From Paraburkholderia xenovorans LB400 (GTDB lineage: Bacteria > Pseudomonadota > Gammaproteobacteria > Burkholderiales > Burkholderiaceae): a stretch of 64,000 nt of DNA. A model generated the notes under the pieces. It was given only the letters and a program-made list of their open reading frames with translations, was not told the origin of the DNA and did no database searches. Of this stretch, positions 41,022 to 50,701 are shown one piece after another (position 1 is the first letter of the stretch; each line of letters opens with the position of its first letter). The stretch covers positions 434,001 through 498,000 of the forward strand of contig NC_007953.1 of NCBI RefSeq assembly GCF_000013645.1, read 5' to 3'. The translations under genes and the position numbers were made by a program.

Positions 41022-42222
41022 AGAAACGTCGCGCAATGTTATTGCGCCTGACACTGACCCGGCGAAGGTCACCGATACCATAAACGGTGACCTCCCGAAC
41101 CAGCCGATCGATCGCGGCATGCCGGAACTGGGGCAGCAGGGTGGCCGAGCCCGTGCCTGGTGGCTTGCGCCGCTGGTCATCGTGGCTCTCGTGATCGGTG
41201 GAGCGGCCTGGACGATCCACGGGTTTCTCGTGCGGCACGATGCGGCGGAGAAGGCCAGGCGCGATGCGGTGCAGGATCAGCCGTCCCAGGGACGGGTGTT
41301 CGGCGACGGGAACCCACCGGCATCGGCTGCTGCTGCCGCTGCCGCAAGCAGCCCGGCGGGAGCAGCCACCGTTGCGTCGGCTCCCGCTGCGGTGTCGACG
41401 CGGCAGGTACCTGTGCACACTGCACCAGCTCGCAGCTACTACGACGCACCGCTACTCGCCACCGGAGGTGCGGGCGCTGGCAATGGCCCCGCCGACGAAC
41501 GGGCAGACCCGGCGGTATCAGCGGCAGGCGTTTCGCCAGGAGCGACTGTCGTATCCGGCAGCCAGTCTCAGGGAAGCGGTCCTTTGGCCCGGGCATTGAC
41601 GCCGACGGTGACGCCCAAAGTGCGCGCGGGGTTTCTCGGCAATCGCAGCATGATCCTCGCGGAAGGCGCCAAGATCGACTGCGCCGGCGATACGGCATTT
41701 GATTCGACCCAGGCGGGTATCTCGACCTGCACGGTGACGAAGAACGTCTATTCGGATGACGGCCGTGTCGTGCTGATCGAGCGCGGCTCGCAGATCAACA
41801 GCGAGTACCGCTCGAACCTGGCGCCCGGACAGAAGCGGGTGTTCATCCTGTCGGCACGCATCAGGACCCCCGAGGGTGTGACGGTCGAGATCGATTCTCC
41901 CGCGGCGGATGCGCTGGGGCGCATCGGGGTGAGCGGATACGTGAACAACCATTGGGGCGAGCGTATCGGCGCGGCCATGCTGCTTGGCATGACGCAGGAC
42001 GCGATCGGGTATCTCGCGACGCGTGGCGGCAACAGCAACGGCTCGGTCGTATTCGAGAACACGCAGCAGCAGGGCAACGACATGGCCTCGCGCGTGCTCG
42101 ACAGCACGATCAACATTCCGCCCACCCTGACACAGAACCAGGGGGCCGAGTTCACGATTATCGTTGCCCGGGATCTGGACTTCAGTCCGGTCTACGCGCT
42201 GGAGCCGGGGGGTACGCGATGA
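41014..42222 (+). CDS. virB10: VirB10/TrbI-like channel protein
   Basis: 402-residue protein linking inner and outer membranes. One membrane helix near residue 50-70 (WWLAPLVIVALVIGGAAW) is followed by a Pro/Ala-rich periplasmic linker (residues 90-200) and the conserved TrbI domain: SMILAEGAKIDCAGDTAF, CTVTKNVYSDDGRVVLIERG, and VEIDSPAADALGRIGVSGY. ATG 41014 follows GGAGCGACGGCC. It ends with a 4-bp overlap with virB11. Domain order and length are normal. Confidence 0.94.
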   Translation: MNEETSRNVIAPDTDPAKVTDTINGDLPNQPIDRGMPELGQQGGRARAWWLAPLVIVALVIGGAAWTIHGFLVRHDAAEKARRDAVQDQPSQGRVFGDGNPPASAAAAAAASSPAGAATVASAPAAVSTRQVPVHTAPARSYYDAPLLATGGAGAGNGPADERADPAVSAAGVSPGATVVSGSQSQGSGPLARALTPTVTPKVRAGFLGNRSMILAEGAKIDCAGDTAFDSTQAGISTCTVTKNVYSDDGRVVLIERGSQINSEYRSNLAPGQKRVFILSARIRTPEGVTVEIDSPAADALGRIGVSGYVNNHWGERIGAAMLLGMTQDAIGYLATRGGNSNGSVVFENTQQQGNDMASRVLDSTINIPPTLTQNQGAEFTIIVARDLDFSPVYALEPGGTR

Positions 42223-43358
42223 AAGCATCGGCCCATATCCTGAGTGAAGCGCCGGTACCGGCTGACGGCCTGCTGCCCAGGCTGGCAGAGGATGCTTCGG
42301 TGCGCGAGCTGATGCGCCCACTCGCGGGGCTGCTCGCAGACCCGGCGCTCACGGAGCTGGTGATCAACCGGCCGCAGCGCGTGCTGACCGAAACCCATCT
42401 CGGATGGCAGGCACACGACTGTGCGGACCTTGACTTCGAGCGCCTGATGTCATTCGCGGTGGCGATCGCCACGCTCACAAACCAGGAGGTCTCGGCGCTG
42501 CATCCGGTGCTCTCCGCGCTGCTGCCCGGTGATGCGCGCGTCCAGGTCGTGATCCCGCCGGTGGTGCCCCCGCGTACCGTGTCGGTGACGATCCGCCGTC
42601 CGTCGTCGCGCGAGAAGACACTCGACGCCTACGGAAACGAGGGCCTGTTCTCGCAGACTAGATGGCACCGCCCGGCTGGACTTGATGAGGCGATGCCGGC
42701 ACTGCGCCCCCTGGATCGGGATCTCGCCAGATGCCTTGAAGCGCGCGAGTTCCCGGCTTTCTTCGAGCGGGCGGTGCGCGGCCGGCTGAACCTCGTGATC
42801 GTGGGCAGCACAGGCTCGGGCAAGACGAGCTTCATGAAGACGCTGTGCCGGTCCATCCCGGCTACCGAACGCATCGTGACGATTGAGGATGTGCGCGAGC
42901 TCTTCATCCATCACATCGAGAATTGCGTCCACCTGATTTACAGCAAGGGTGGCCACGGCCAGGCGCGGGTGACGCCTGCCGATCTGATCGCAAGCTCGAT
43001 GCGCATGCGCCCTGATCGAGTGCTGCTCGCCGAACTGCGGGGCAGCGAAGCGTACGACTTCCTGAAGCTGCTGACGACCGGGCACTCCGGTTCGATCACG
43101 AGCTATCACGCGTCGAGTGCCGCCGTTGCGATTGAACGCTTTGCGTTGATGGCGAAGGAACATCCCGAAGCCGCCACATGGGACGACGTCGCACTGCGCC
43201 GGCTGCTCTTCATGACGATCGACGTTGTGGCGCACATGGAGTCCACCGCGCTCTTCGATGAGACAGGCGTGCAGACCGGCCGGCGCTGGTCGATGACGGA
43301 GGTCTGGTTCGATCCGCTGCGCCGCCATCAGACGGACTATCACGCGGATTTCCGGTGA
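42219..43358 (+). CDS. virB11: VirB11-like traffic ATPase
   Basis: 379-residue hexameric cytoplasmic ATPase that switches the system between pilus making and DNA transfer. Walker A is VGSTGSGKTSFMKTL near residue 198; the Asp-box is IEDVRELFIHH; Walker B lies in RPDRVLLAELRGSEAYDFL; the His-box is LTTGHSGSITSYHASS. ATG 42219 overlaps the virB10 stop. The longer frame from 41952 lies inside virB10 and is rejected. Confidence 0.95.
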   Translation: MKASAHILSEAPVPADGLLPRLAEDASVRELMRPLAGLLADPALTELVINRPQRVLTETHLGWQAHDCADLDFERLMSFAVAIATLTNQEVSALHPVLSALLPGDARVQVVIPPVVPPRTVSVTIRRPSSREKTLDAYGNEGLFSQTRWHRPAGLDEAMPALRPLDRDLARCLEAREFPAFFERAVRGRLNLVIVGSTGSGKTSFMKTLCRSIPATERIVTIEDVRELFIHHIENCVHLIYSKGGHGQARVTPADLIASSMRMRPDRVLLAELRGSEAYDFLKLLTTGHSGSITSYHASSAAVAIERFALMAKEHPEAATWDDVALRRLLFMTIDVVAHMESTALFDETGVQTGRRWSMTEVWFDPLRRHQTDYHADFR

Positions 43359-43372
43359 AAGGGGAACAGGCC

Positions 43373-43774
43373 ATGGACATCGGAAAGGGAACTGGAACGG
43401 GACGGTCGGCCAGCAAGGCGATCAGGTACCACGCGATGCTTGTGCTGGTCACGCTCGCGGTCATGGCCGCTGCGGCAGCCGGGCTGACGCTTGCCCTCTG
43501 GCTGGCTTCGTTTTTCTTCGCCGCGAGCCAGCACGTCAACCCGCTTCATGCCGGGTTTCATGCGTGGCCGGATGCTGCGCTGGCCTGGCATGACGGCCGC
43601 CTGCCGAAGGAGGGGCGGCGGCTCGCCGGCGCCGCGTTGTTCGGCCTGCTGCTGGCGTTTGGCGCACCCGCGCTCGGCGTCTACACACTTCTGGAACAGT
43701 CCGGGCGCCGGCGCCTCTATGGCAGCGCACGGTTCGCAAATGAGGCGGACGTCCGCCGGGCAGGACTACTATGA
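43373..43774 (+). CDS. Coupling protein VirD4/TraG, membrane half
   Basis: 133 residues with two membrane segments (MLVLVTLAVMAAAAAGLTLALWLASFFF and LAGAALFGLLLAFGAPALGVYTLL) and the juxtamembrane block RRRLYGSARFANEADVRRAGLL, which in normal VirD4 proteins runs straight on into the ATPase. Here the frame stops at once and the ATPase starts as a separate ORF with ATGA overlap. The two together equal one VirD4. ATG 43373 follows AAAGGGGAACAGG. It could be a real two-subunit coupling protein, a product of reinitiation, or a frameshift. Confidence 0.82.
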   Translation: MDIGKGTGTGRSASKAIRYHAMLVLVTLAVMAAAAAGLTLALWLASFFFAASQHVNPLHAGFHAWPDAALAWHDGRLPKEGRRLAGAALFGLLLAFGAPALGVYTLLEQSGRRRLYGSARFANEADVRRAGLL

Positions 43775-45552
43775 GCGCGGCGACGCATTCAGGCGGATAC
43801 GGTGGACCTCCTCTGGTCGTGGGCGTCTGGCGTGGCCGCTATCTGCGGTTCACCGGCCAGCAGTTCGTGCTGCTCGCGGCACCGGCGCGCTCGGGCAAGG
43901 GCGTGGGCATCGTGGTGCCCAATCTGCTCAGCTACCCGGATTCGGTGGTTGTGCTCGACATCAAGCAGGAGAACTTCAACCTGACCGCAGGATTCCGTCG
44001 TGCGCACGGGCATGACGTGTACCTGTTCAACCCGTTTGCCGAGGACGGCCGTACGCACCGGTATAACCCGCTGTCGGCGATTTCGGATGGCGTATTCCGC
44101 GTTGGCGACATCCTGGCGATCGGCTACGCGCTGTATCCGGTTGGCGGTCACGACGACTTCTGGAAGGACCAGGCACGCAATCTCTTTCTCGGGATCGTGC
44201 TGCTGCTGTGCGAGTGGCGCGATGCGTGCCGCACCGGCAACACCGATGTGCCCGACTACCCGGTGACGATGGGCGAGGTACTGCGGCAGTCATCGGGCAA
44301 CGGCATGCCCGTCAAGGCATACCTGCAGCAGGCGCTGCTGCAGAACCGGCGACTGCTCAGTGGCGCGTGCGTCGATGCGCTCAACCGCTTTCTCGCGAAC
44401 GACGACAAGGTGCTCGCGAGCATTCTCGCAACCTTCAATGCGCCGCTCACGATCTGGGCCAATCCGATTGTCGACGCCGCGACGAGTGCCAATGACTTCG
44501 ACCTGCGCGATGTGCGCAAACGGCGCATGTCGGTCTATGTCGGGATCACGCCGGACCACCTGAGCGAGGCAGCGCTGCTCGTCAACCTTGTGTTCTCACA
44601 ACTCGTCAACCTTAATACGCGACAACTGCCCCAGGACAGTCCGGAGCTGAAGGTCCAGTGTCTGCTGCTGATGGACGAATTCACGTCGGTTGGCAAGATT
44701 CACATCATTGCCCGCGCAGTCGCCTATATGGCGGGATACAACCTGCGGCTGCTCTCGATCGTGCAGTCGGTGTCGCAGCTCGAGTCGGTCTATGGCCGGG
44801 CGGACGCCAGGACGTTCGTCACCAATCACGCGATGCAGATCATCTATGCGCCGCGTGAGCAGAAGGACGCGAACGAATACTCGGAGATGCTCGGTACCTT
44901 CACGGACCGCTCGCGCAGCGTGAGCCGGTCGAACGCGGTATTTGGCGGGCGCGGCGGGTCGAGCGAGAGTTTCTCTGAGCAGCGCCGTCCGCTGCTGCTG
45001 CCGCAGGAGCTGAAGGAACTCGGACGTGAGAAGGAAATTATCCTGCTCGAAAATACGAAGCCGATCCTGGCGGAGCGGATCTGCTACTGGCGCGACCCTG
45101 TTTTCACGTCACGTCTGGTGGCTGCGCCAGCGATTCCAGCGATGGATCTCGTGCGCTTCATCGCCCAGGTTGAGCGGCGGGTGAGGGATGTGCAACCGGA
45201 CGACGTGGACGAAGCCGGCGTGATGCACATTCCCCCGGAGTATCTGGAAGTGCTGCAGGCCTGGGATCCACGCGACCTGCCACGGCATCTCAACGACGTG
45301 ACCGACGAAGAGGCGGCCGCCTACGTCGAGCGACATTTCATGCTGCTGGGCGTGCCCGCTGCGCGCGTGGCCGTGGCAGCGCGCCGCCTGTCGCCGTCCG
45401 ATCTTGATGTGGCGGAACTGCGCCCCGCGGATCGAGCGCCGAAACGCAAGTCCGCGCGCAGCACAGGTGCCTCGCGGAAACAACACGGGCCCGCGACATC
45501 GCGCCCAACTGACGGCTCGAACGTGGTGCCGCTTCACGGAGAACGCCGATGA
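43771..45552 (+). CDS. Coupling protein VirD4/TraG, ATPase half
   Basis: 593-residue ATPase that brings the relaxase-DNA complex to the channel. Walker A is APARSGKGVGIVVPNLLSYP near residue 40, unusually close to the N-terminus because the membrane part is separate; Walker B is QCLLLMDEFTSVGKI. FVTNHAMQIIYAPREQKDANEYSEMLG and the LLLPQELKELGREKEIILLEN block are typical VirD4. The last 80 residues are a charged tail ending VVPLHGERR. It overlaps the preceding membrane half and the primase gene by 4 bp each. Confidence 0.93.
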   Translation: MSAATHSGGYGGPPLVVGVWRGRYLRFTGQQFVLLAAPARSGKGVGIVVPNLLSYPDSVVVLDIKQENFNLTAGFRRAHGHDVYLFNPFAEDGRTHRYNPLSAISDGVFRVGDILAIGYALYPVGGHDDFWKDQARNLFLGIVLLLCEWRDACRTGNTDVPDYPVTMGEVLRQSSGNGMPVKAYLQQALLQNRRLLSGACVDALNRFLANDDKVLASILATFNAPLTIWANPIVDAATSANDFDLRDVRKRRMSVYVGITPDHLSEAALLVNLVFSQLVNLNTRQLPQDSPELKVQCLLLMDEFTSVGKIHIIARAVAYMAGYNLRLLSIVQSVSQLESVYGRADARTFVTNHAMQIIYAPREQKDANEYSEMLGTFTDRSRSVSRSNAVFGGRGGSSESFSEQRRPLLLPQELKELGREKEIILLENTKPILAERICYWRDPVFTSRLVAAPAIPAMDLVRFIAQVERRVRDVQPDDVDEAGVMHIPPEYLEVLQAWDPRDLPRHLNDVTDEEAAAYVERHFMLLGVPAARVAVAARRLSPSDLDVAELRPADRAPKRKSARSTGASRKQHGPATSRPTDGSNVVPLHGERR

Positions 45553-47483
45553 ATACACGGTACCTGAGCGAAGAAGAACGTGCCCGTGCGGCGCTCGCCA
45601 TGATCCCTGCCGAGGACTATGCGACGTGGGTCGATATGGCTTTTGCGCTCAAGCAGGGATTCGGCGAGGCCGGCTTCGACATCTGGGACGAGTGGAGCCG
45701 TACCGCCCACAACTACAGCGAGCGTGCGGCGCGGGTAACCTGGCGCTCGGCCGGTGAGTCAGGTGGGAAGACGCTCGCCTCTCTCTTCTGGCTCGCGCAG
45801 CAGCACGGTTTCGATGTCAGGGGCTCGCGTGCGGCGATGGATCCTGCGGAGAGGCTGCGCATGTCGCCGACCCATCCGTCCGTGGACCGGGCGCAGCAGG
45901 CGGGCGGGGTTGAGGCTCGTGTGCGCGCGCGACAGGCTGCGGTCGCGCGGGAGGCGCTGGCGATCTGGAAGTGGGCCCGCCCGGTAGGCCCCGGAAATCC
46001 CTACCTCGAACGCAAGCAGGTCAGGTCGGTCCCGACGCTACGCGAACTGGAGGCAGAGGAGCTGCATGCGCTGCTCGGATACGCGCCGCGTAGCGCCGAA
46101 GAGCTGCTCACCGGGCGCGTGCTGGTCGTGCCGGTGCGCATCGGCGACACCCTCTCGACGCTGGAACTGATCGATGCTCACGGGCGCAAGTCGGCCCTCG
46201 CGGGTGGCGCGAAGTCGGGCGGCTACTGGGTGGTGGAACCCGACCGCTTCCGTGATGGCGCCGTGACGCCCATCCTGATCGCCGAAGGCGTGGCAACAGC
46301 CCTGGCAGCGTGGCAGGCGACCGGCTGGTTCAGCATAGCCGCACTGTCGAGCGGCAACCTGCGGCCGGTGGCGGCGATGTGGCGCGGCCGGTACCCGGAA
46401 GCGGAGATGCTCGTGCTCGCCGATCTCGGCGCCGGGTATGAACATGCGAAGCAGGCCGCGCTCGGCACGTCATCGCTGCTGGCCGAGCCGCGCTTTGCAC
46501 CGGAGGCGCGTATTGCCGGCGAAGTCCCGACTGACTTCGACGACATGGCTGTGCTGTCGGGGTTCGGTGTCGTTGGTGAGCTTTTACGGGAGGCGCTCTA
46601 CGGAGTACCGCAGCGGGATGCAGCGGCTGGAGAAACCGACGGACAGGCCGTGATTGCACAGGGATCGGACGATGCACTGAAGGAAGACCATGCACTGAAG
46701 GAGGACCATGCAATGAGCAATGTGAGAGAGAAACTCGTGGGTGATGGAGGCGTGTCGGGCCGGCGCCGTACTTTGCGGCGCCGGGCCAGCAGTCAGGATG
46801 CACCGGAACCAGCACCGTCGCAACCAGCACCGCAGGAAACCCCGGCACCGGCGGCTGGGCAGGCACTGTCCCAGCCGCCGGAACCGGATCGGCGTGAAGC
46901 CGATGCGCCGAGGGCTGAGCCACCACCCGAGCGTGCGACCGGTGCATCGTCACGGCGTCAGGTGGGCGAACCGCTGTACGGACTCGATGAGGTACCGGGC
47001 GAGATCAAGGCGCTTGCGCAACACCGCTTCGGCGCGCAGATCCGTATGGCGACGCCCCGCGAGAACGGCGGTCCGTATCGCGGCGAGGTGTTCAACACCG
47101 AGCACTACCTGATCCAGGAAGTGTCCACGCGCAGCGTTGTGTTCCACGCGAAGGCGAACGTGGAGTTCGTCTCGGACCGGCTGCGGTGGATGGACGAGAA
47201 CCAGCGCCTCAACGGGGCGGAGGTGCAGGTCGGGTACGACGGCACCCACGGGAAGGTGTATCCGTGGGACCGTGCGCGCGACCTGCTCGAGCGCACGGTG
47301 GCATCGCTGAAGAAGTCCGCCCGTGAGGCGGGTTTCGGTAACGACCTCGACGCAACCCTTGACCAGCTGCAGGCCACGTCGTGGACGCGGGTGAGGGAGG
47401 CACGGGCGGCGGCACTCGCGCAGTCAAAGGAGCGCGCCGGCCGCGAGCAGGAGCAGGGACCGGGACCGGGGCATCAACGCTGA
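45549..47483 (+). CDS. Plasmid primase-like protein (PriCT-2 and Toprim domains)
   Basis: 644 residues. The N-terminus (EEERARAALAMIPAEDYATWVDMAFAL, then FDIWDEWSRTAHNYSE) is a PriCT-2 domain. A Toprim-like domain follows at residues about 205-340: GRVLVVPVRIGDTL, LIAEGVATALAAWQATG with the conserved Glu, and EMLVLADLGAGYEHAKQAA, where the usual DxD is reduced to a single Asp. A Pro/Ala linker leads to a C-terminal domain unknown to me (from GEPLYGLDEVPGEIKALAQ). Such proteins prime the complementary strand in the recipient. It starts with an ATGA overlap with the coupling protein. Confidence 0.85.
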   Translation: MNTRYLSEEERARAALAMIPAEDYATWVDMAFALKQGFGEAGFDIWDEWSRTAHNYSERAARVTWRSAGESGGKTLASLFWLAQQHGFDVRGSRAAMDPAERLRMSPTHPSVDRAQQAGGVEARVRARQAAVAREALAIWKWARPVGPGNPYLERKQVRSVPTLRELEAEELHALLGYAPRSAEELLTGRVLVVPVRIGDTLSTLELIDAHGRKSALAGGAKSGGYWVVEPDRFRDGAVTPILIAEGVATALAAWQATGWFSIAALSSGNLRPVAAMWRGRYPEAEMLVLADLGAGYEHAKQAALGTSSLLAEPRFAPEARIAGEVPTDFDDMAVLSGFGVVGELLREALYGVPQRDAAAGETDGQAVIAQGSDDALKEDHALKEDHAMSNVREKLVGDGGVSGRRRTLRRRASSQDAPEPAPSQPAPQETPAPAAGQALSQPPEPDRREADAPRAEPPPERATGASSRRQVGEPLYGLDEVPGEIKALAQHRFGAQIRMATPRENGGPYRGEVFNTEHYLIQEVSTRSVVFHAKANVEFVSDRLRWMDENQRLNGAEVQVGYDGTHGKVYPWDRARDLLERTVASLKKSAREAGFGNDLDATLDQLQATSWTRVREARAAALAQSKERAGREQEQGPGPGHQR

Positions 47484-47528
47484 GCGTGCGACGCTTTGCC
47501 CGCCAGTGCAGTCATCAGAGGGAGATCC

Positions 47529-49103
47529 ATGATGGATGAAACAGCAACTTCTTCCGGCCCGCGTGCAGACGAACCGGTCATCAACGTGATCGAGCCGGAC
47601 CCGCCACCCCTCCCGGATCCGCAGGGCGGCGCCGCGGGCGCGGAGCGCTTCGATCGGACCGCGGCCGACGTACTGGCCGCACGCCGGCGCCGCGAGTTCG
47701 ATGCAGTGCGGGCGCGGTTGCGCGATCAGGCCATCCAGGCGGATGCCCCGTCGCAGGCCACGGCACCGCAAACGCCATCGCAGCAGACCTCGCAGCAGGC
47801 AACACCCCATGGCGCCGACGATGTATCCGCGACGCGCTGGGCGCCGCTTGGCGATCCGCCGGAGACGGTACGCAAGCGCTACCTGAGGGCCGGCAACCAG
47901 TATTTCCTGAAAGACGCGCCGCATCAGCTCGCGTTTGAGGATATCGGTCCGTACCTCGTGACGGAACACAACCGACCCGATGTCGTTGAGTCGATGGTGG
48001 ACATGGCCCGTGCGAAGGCGTGGGGGCGCATCCGGGTGTCAGGCCACGAGCAGTTCCGCCGCGAAGTGTGGGTTCAGGCAACGCTGCTCGGCATCGAGGT
48101 GAGCGGATACGAGCCGAAGGCAGTCGATTTGGCGCGTCTGGCCGACGGCCGTCGTGATCGGATGACGAACCGCATCGACGTGATGGAACCGAGCGCGGCC
48201 GCGCAGGCTCCTGCGAATCGACAAGAGGCGCCCAAGGCGGCGCGTGGCTCTGCGGAGTCACAGGCGACGCAACCAGCGAGGCGCGATGCTTCCCGGGCGC
48301 CAGAGGCTCGTGGGTCGGCCCCACCCGCGCCCGCGGAGCCGCCCCGAACTGCTCCAGTCGCCGAAACGGTACCACGGGTTGCCGAGTCCGAGGGGCAGGA
48401 GCGGCAGCGCTACATGGGTGAACTGGTCGAGCACGGCGGCGCGCCCTATCAGCACAATCCGGCGCGCAGCGACTCGTATTACGTCGTCTATCGCGATACG
48501 GGTGGCGCGGACCATGTCGTGTGGGGTGTGGACCTGGAACGGGCCGTAGCAGACTCGGGCGCGCTTGCGGGACAGCAGGTCATGCTCGAAAACCTTGGCC
48601 GCCGTCTCGTGACAGTGACGGTTCCGGTTCTCGACGCGACGGGAAATGTGATCGGCGAAGAGGAGAAGGAGGTCTATCGCAATACCTGGCAGGTCGATGT
48701 GGCAGGGCAGGAGCGGGCGCAGTCGCGCCCCGGGGCGACAGAGAGACAGGGCGATGCCGGAAGAAGTGAAACCGCGGCGCCGGAAGCGCCGGAGCAGGCG
48801 CAGGCCGCCCGTCGGCGCGAGTCTTCCGTCGTGCCGGGCGAGGAGCGTGCCGTGCAGATGGCGGTGCTGAGCGCCGCGATGCGGCAGCAGGGTTTCAGCG
48901 AGCGATCCATTGCACGCGTGCAGCAGCATGCGCAACGGCTGATGGCCGCGTTCGTGGCCGAGGGCGTGTCGGTTCCGCGACCGCGCGTGTTTGATCCCGA
49001 GGCGCCCTCTGCACGCAGTCGCCGCGCCCGCACAGCAGCGGAGCGCGCCCCGGGCCGTGAGGTGGAACGTGGGCCAGCAGAGCCCGCGCCTCCGTCCCTG
49101 TAG
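47529..49103 (+). CDS. LPD7-domain relaxase-associated protein
   Basis: 524-residue protein. Its centre (residues about 115-205: RKRYLRAGNQYFLKDAPHQLAFEDIGPYL, then VVESMVDMARAKAWGRIRVSGHEQFRREVW) is an LPD7 domain, the segment often fused to the C-terminus of MOB relaxases. A second conserved block (VVYRDTGGADHVVWGVDLERAV) and a C-terminal helical region (QMAVLSAAMRQQGFSERSI) are joined by Pro/Ala-rich linkers. ATG 47529 follows GGGAGATCC. Here the domain is on a separate protein, two genes before the catalytic relaxase, so the relaxase function appears divided. Confidence 0.82.
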   Translation: MMDETATSSGPRADEPVINVIEPDPPPLPDPQGGAAGAERFDRTAADVLAARRRREFDAVRARLRDQAIQADAPSQATAPQTPSQQTSQQATPHGADDVSATRWAPLGDPPETVRKRYLRAGNQYFLKDAPHQLAFEDIGPYLVTEHNRPDVVESMVDMARAKAWGRIRVSGHEQFRREVWVQATLLGIEVSGYEPKAVDLARLADGRRDRMTNRIDVMEPSAAAQAPANRQEAPKAARGSAESQATQPARRDASRAPEARGSAPPAPAEPPRTAPVAETVPRVAESEGQERQRYMGELVEHGGAPYQHNPARSDSYYVVYRDTGGADHVVWGVDLERAVADSGALAGQQVMLENLGRRLVTVTVPVLDATGNVIGEEEKEVYRNTWQVDVAGQERAQSRPGATERQGDAGRSETAAPEAPEQAQAARRRESSVVPGEERAVQMAVLSAAMRQQGFSERSIARVQQHAQRLMAAFVAEGVSVPRPRVFDPEAPSARSRRARTAAERAPGREVERGPAEPAPPSL

Positions 49104-49113
49104 GAGCACAGAC

Positions 49114-49635
49114 ATGGCCTCGCGTGCGCGATTGTGTGTGGATCTCGGGCCGGCGAAATCACGCTGGGAAGCATGGTGTGCCCTTCACGGTCTAACGGCG
49201 GCCGATGGGGTCCGCCAACTGGTCCACGGTGTGCTGAGCCGGGACGAGTCGTCAGAAGGGGTAACTGAGCGTGAACGTCATCGCCTTCTCGTCGAGGGGC
49301 ATCGCGAACGCGTCGAAATCCGTCTCACCCAGGAGGAACTCGAAGCAGCCAGCCAGCGTGCGCTGGCGAGTGGACTGAATGTCAATCGCTGGATGGTCGC
49401 GGTGATCCGCGCGCAGCTCGTGCATGAGCCGCAACTGGGCGAGCGCGAGATGCGACTGCTTGCGGACTCGAACCAGCATCTGGCCGTGATCGTGACGGTG
49501 CTCGGACGGTTGCAGGCGCATGGTGGTGCGAGCGACGCGGGGTGCGTGCTCAAGGACACGCGTGCCGTGATTGATACGCACCTGCGCACAGTGACGCAGG
49601 TGTTGCGCGCCAACCTCGATCGCTGGAGCCGCTAG
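49114..49635 (+). CDS. MobC-like relaxosome accessory protein
   Basis: 173-residue DNA-binding helper. The N-terminal part (KSRWEAWCALHGLTAADGVRQLV) and the middle ribbon-helix-helix-like segment (ERVEIRLTQEELEAASQRALASGLNVNRWMV) match plasmid mobilisation proteins that bind oriT and bend DNA for the relaxase. The C-terminal half is helical and ends 1 bp before the relaxase ATG, a typical mobC-relaxase order. TAGGAGCACAGAC precedes the start. Confidence 0.82.
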   Translation: MASRARLCVDLGPAKSRWEAWCALHGLTAADGVRQLVHGVLSRDESSEGVTERERHRLLVEGHRERVEIRLTQEELEAASQRALASGLNVNRWMVAVIRAQLVHEPQLGEREMRLLADSNQHLAVIVTVLGRLQAHGGASDAGCVLKDTRAVIDTHLRTVTQVLRANLDRWSR

Positions 49636-49636
49636 C

Positions 49637-50686
49637 ATGTCGTTCCCGAAGACATACGTCGACCAGATGCTGCTGAACTGGGGAGACCGGCTTTTTCATG
49701 ATCCGCTGCGGCACCTGCGTGCGCCGCGCATGTCACGCGGCGAACTCCGACGCGATGTGCGACGCATGCGCGAGCAGCTCGCCCGCACGCTCAGGCGCAC
49801 CCCCGAGGTGATGGTGAAGATCACGAACAGGGCGGCGGGCGCGCAGGGCATGGGCGCGGTACGCCGTCATCTGCGCTACATCTCGCGTAACGGACGGGTC
49901 GAACTCGAGGACCAGGATGGGATGACCGTGCTCGGCCGCGAGGCACTGCACGATCTCACGAATGCGTGGCATCTCGGTGGCTGGGGTATCCCGGAAGAAA
50001 GCCGCAGGCGGGAAGTGTTCAACGTGCTGCTCTCGATGCCGCCGGGGACAGACCGGCAGGCGGTACGCAACGCCGCGCGCGCGTTCGCGACGGAGGAGTT
50101 CGGCGACGGCCGGCGGTACGTGTTTGCCGCGCACGATGACGAGGCGCATCCCCATGTGCATCTCAGCGTTCAGGTACGTGGACCGGACGGAAAGCGGCTC
50201 AATCCGCGAAAGCAGGATCTGCAGCGCTGGCGCGAGCGGTTTGCAAGCCAGTTGCGTGAGCACGGTGTTGAAGCCAATGCGACGCGCCGACTCGCCAGGG
50301 GCGAGACACGACGTTATCCGAAACAGGCCGTCGTACATATGACGAAGCGGGGTGAAATGCCGCGTTACTGGCGATCGAAGGCGGACGAGCTGACCCGTCA
50401 CGCCTTGTGGGCCGCGCATGCCGCGCCGCTTGAAGCATGGCAGGGCGTGGTTCATGCGATGGCCGGCTCGCAGAGCGCCGATGATCGGAGCCTGGCAGCA
50501 CTGGTTACGGACTTCGTGCAGACGATGCCCGTTCAGCGCGATCGGCCCGACATGGGCCGCATCGACCGCAATGAAGGGGGGCGTCGCCGCAATCCATTGC
50601 GCGAGCACGGATTGCGACACGCCGAGCGCAGTGAGACCCAGCGGGAACTGTTTCCCGACGACCCGGACGCCCGGGTGGAGCGCTAG
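49637..50686 (+). CDS. MOBP/VirD2-like relaxase
   Basis: 349-residue nicking enzyme for DNA transfer. The three-His motif is in AAHDDEAHPHVHLSVQ (residues about 164-179), the H-x-D-x(4)-H-x-H pattern of MOBP relaxases. The likely nucleophile Tyr is in RRHLRYISRNGRVEL (about residue 80). A basic, Arg-rich C-terminal region follows, which lacks a primase or LPD7 fusion. A candidate nic region lies 6.4 kb downstream, before traK-like genes. The gene follows the MobC-like gene by 1 bp. Confidence 0.9.
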   Translation: MSFPKTYVDQMLLNWGDRLFHDPLRHLRAPRMSRGELRRDVRRMREQLARTLRRTPEVMVKITNRAAGAQGMGAVRRHLRYISRNGRVELEDQDGMTVLGREALHDLTNAWHLGGWGIPEESRRREVFNVLLSMPPGTDRQAVRNAARAFATEEFGDGRRYVFAAHDDEAHPHVHLSVQVRGPDGKRLNPRKQDLQRWRERFASQLREHGVEANATRRLARGETRRYPKQAVVHMTKRGEMPRYWRSKADELTRHALWAAHAAPLEAWQGVVHAMAGSQSADDRSLAALVTDFVQTMPVQRDRPDMGRIDRNEGGRRRNPLREHGLRHAERSETQRELFPDDPDARVER

Positions 50687-50701
50687 GCAGAGGAGGTCTT
50701 G

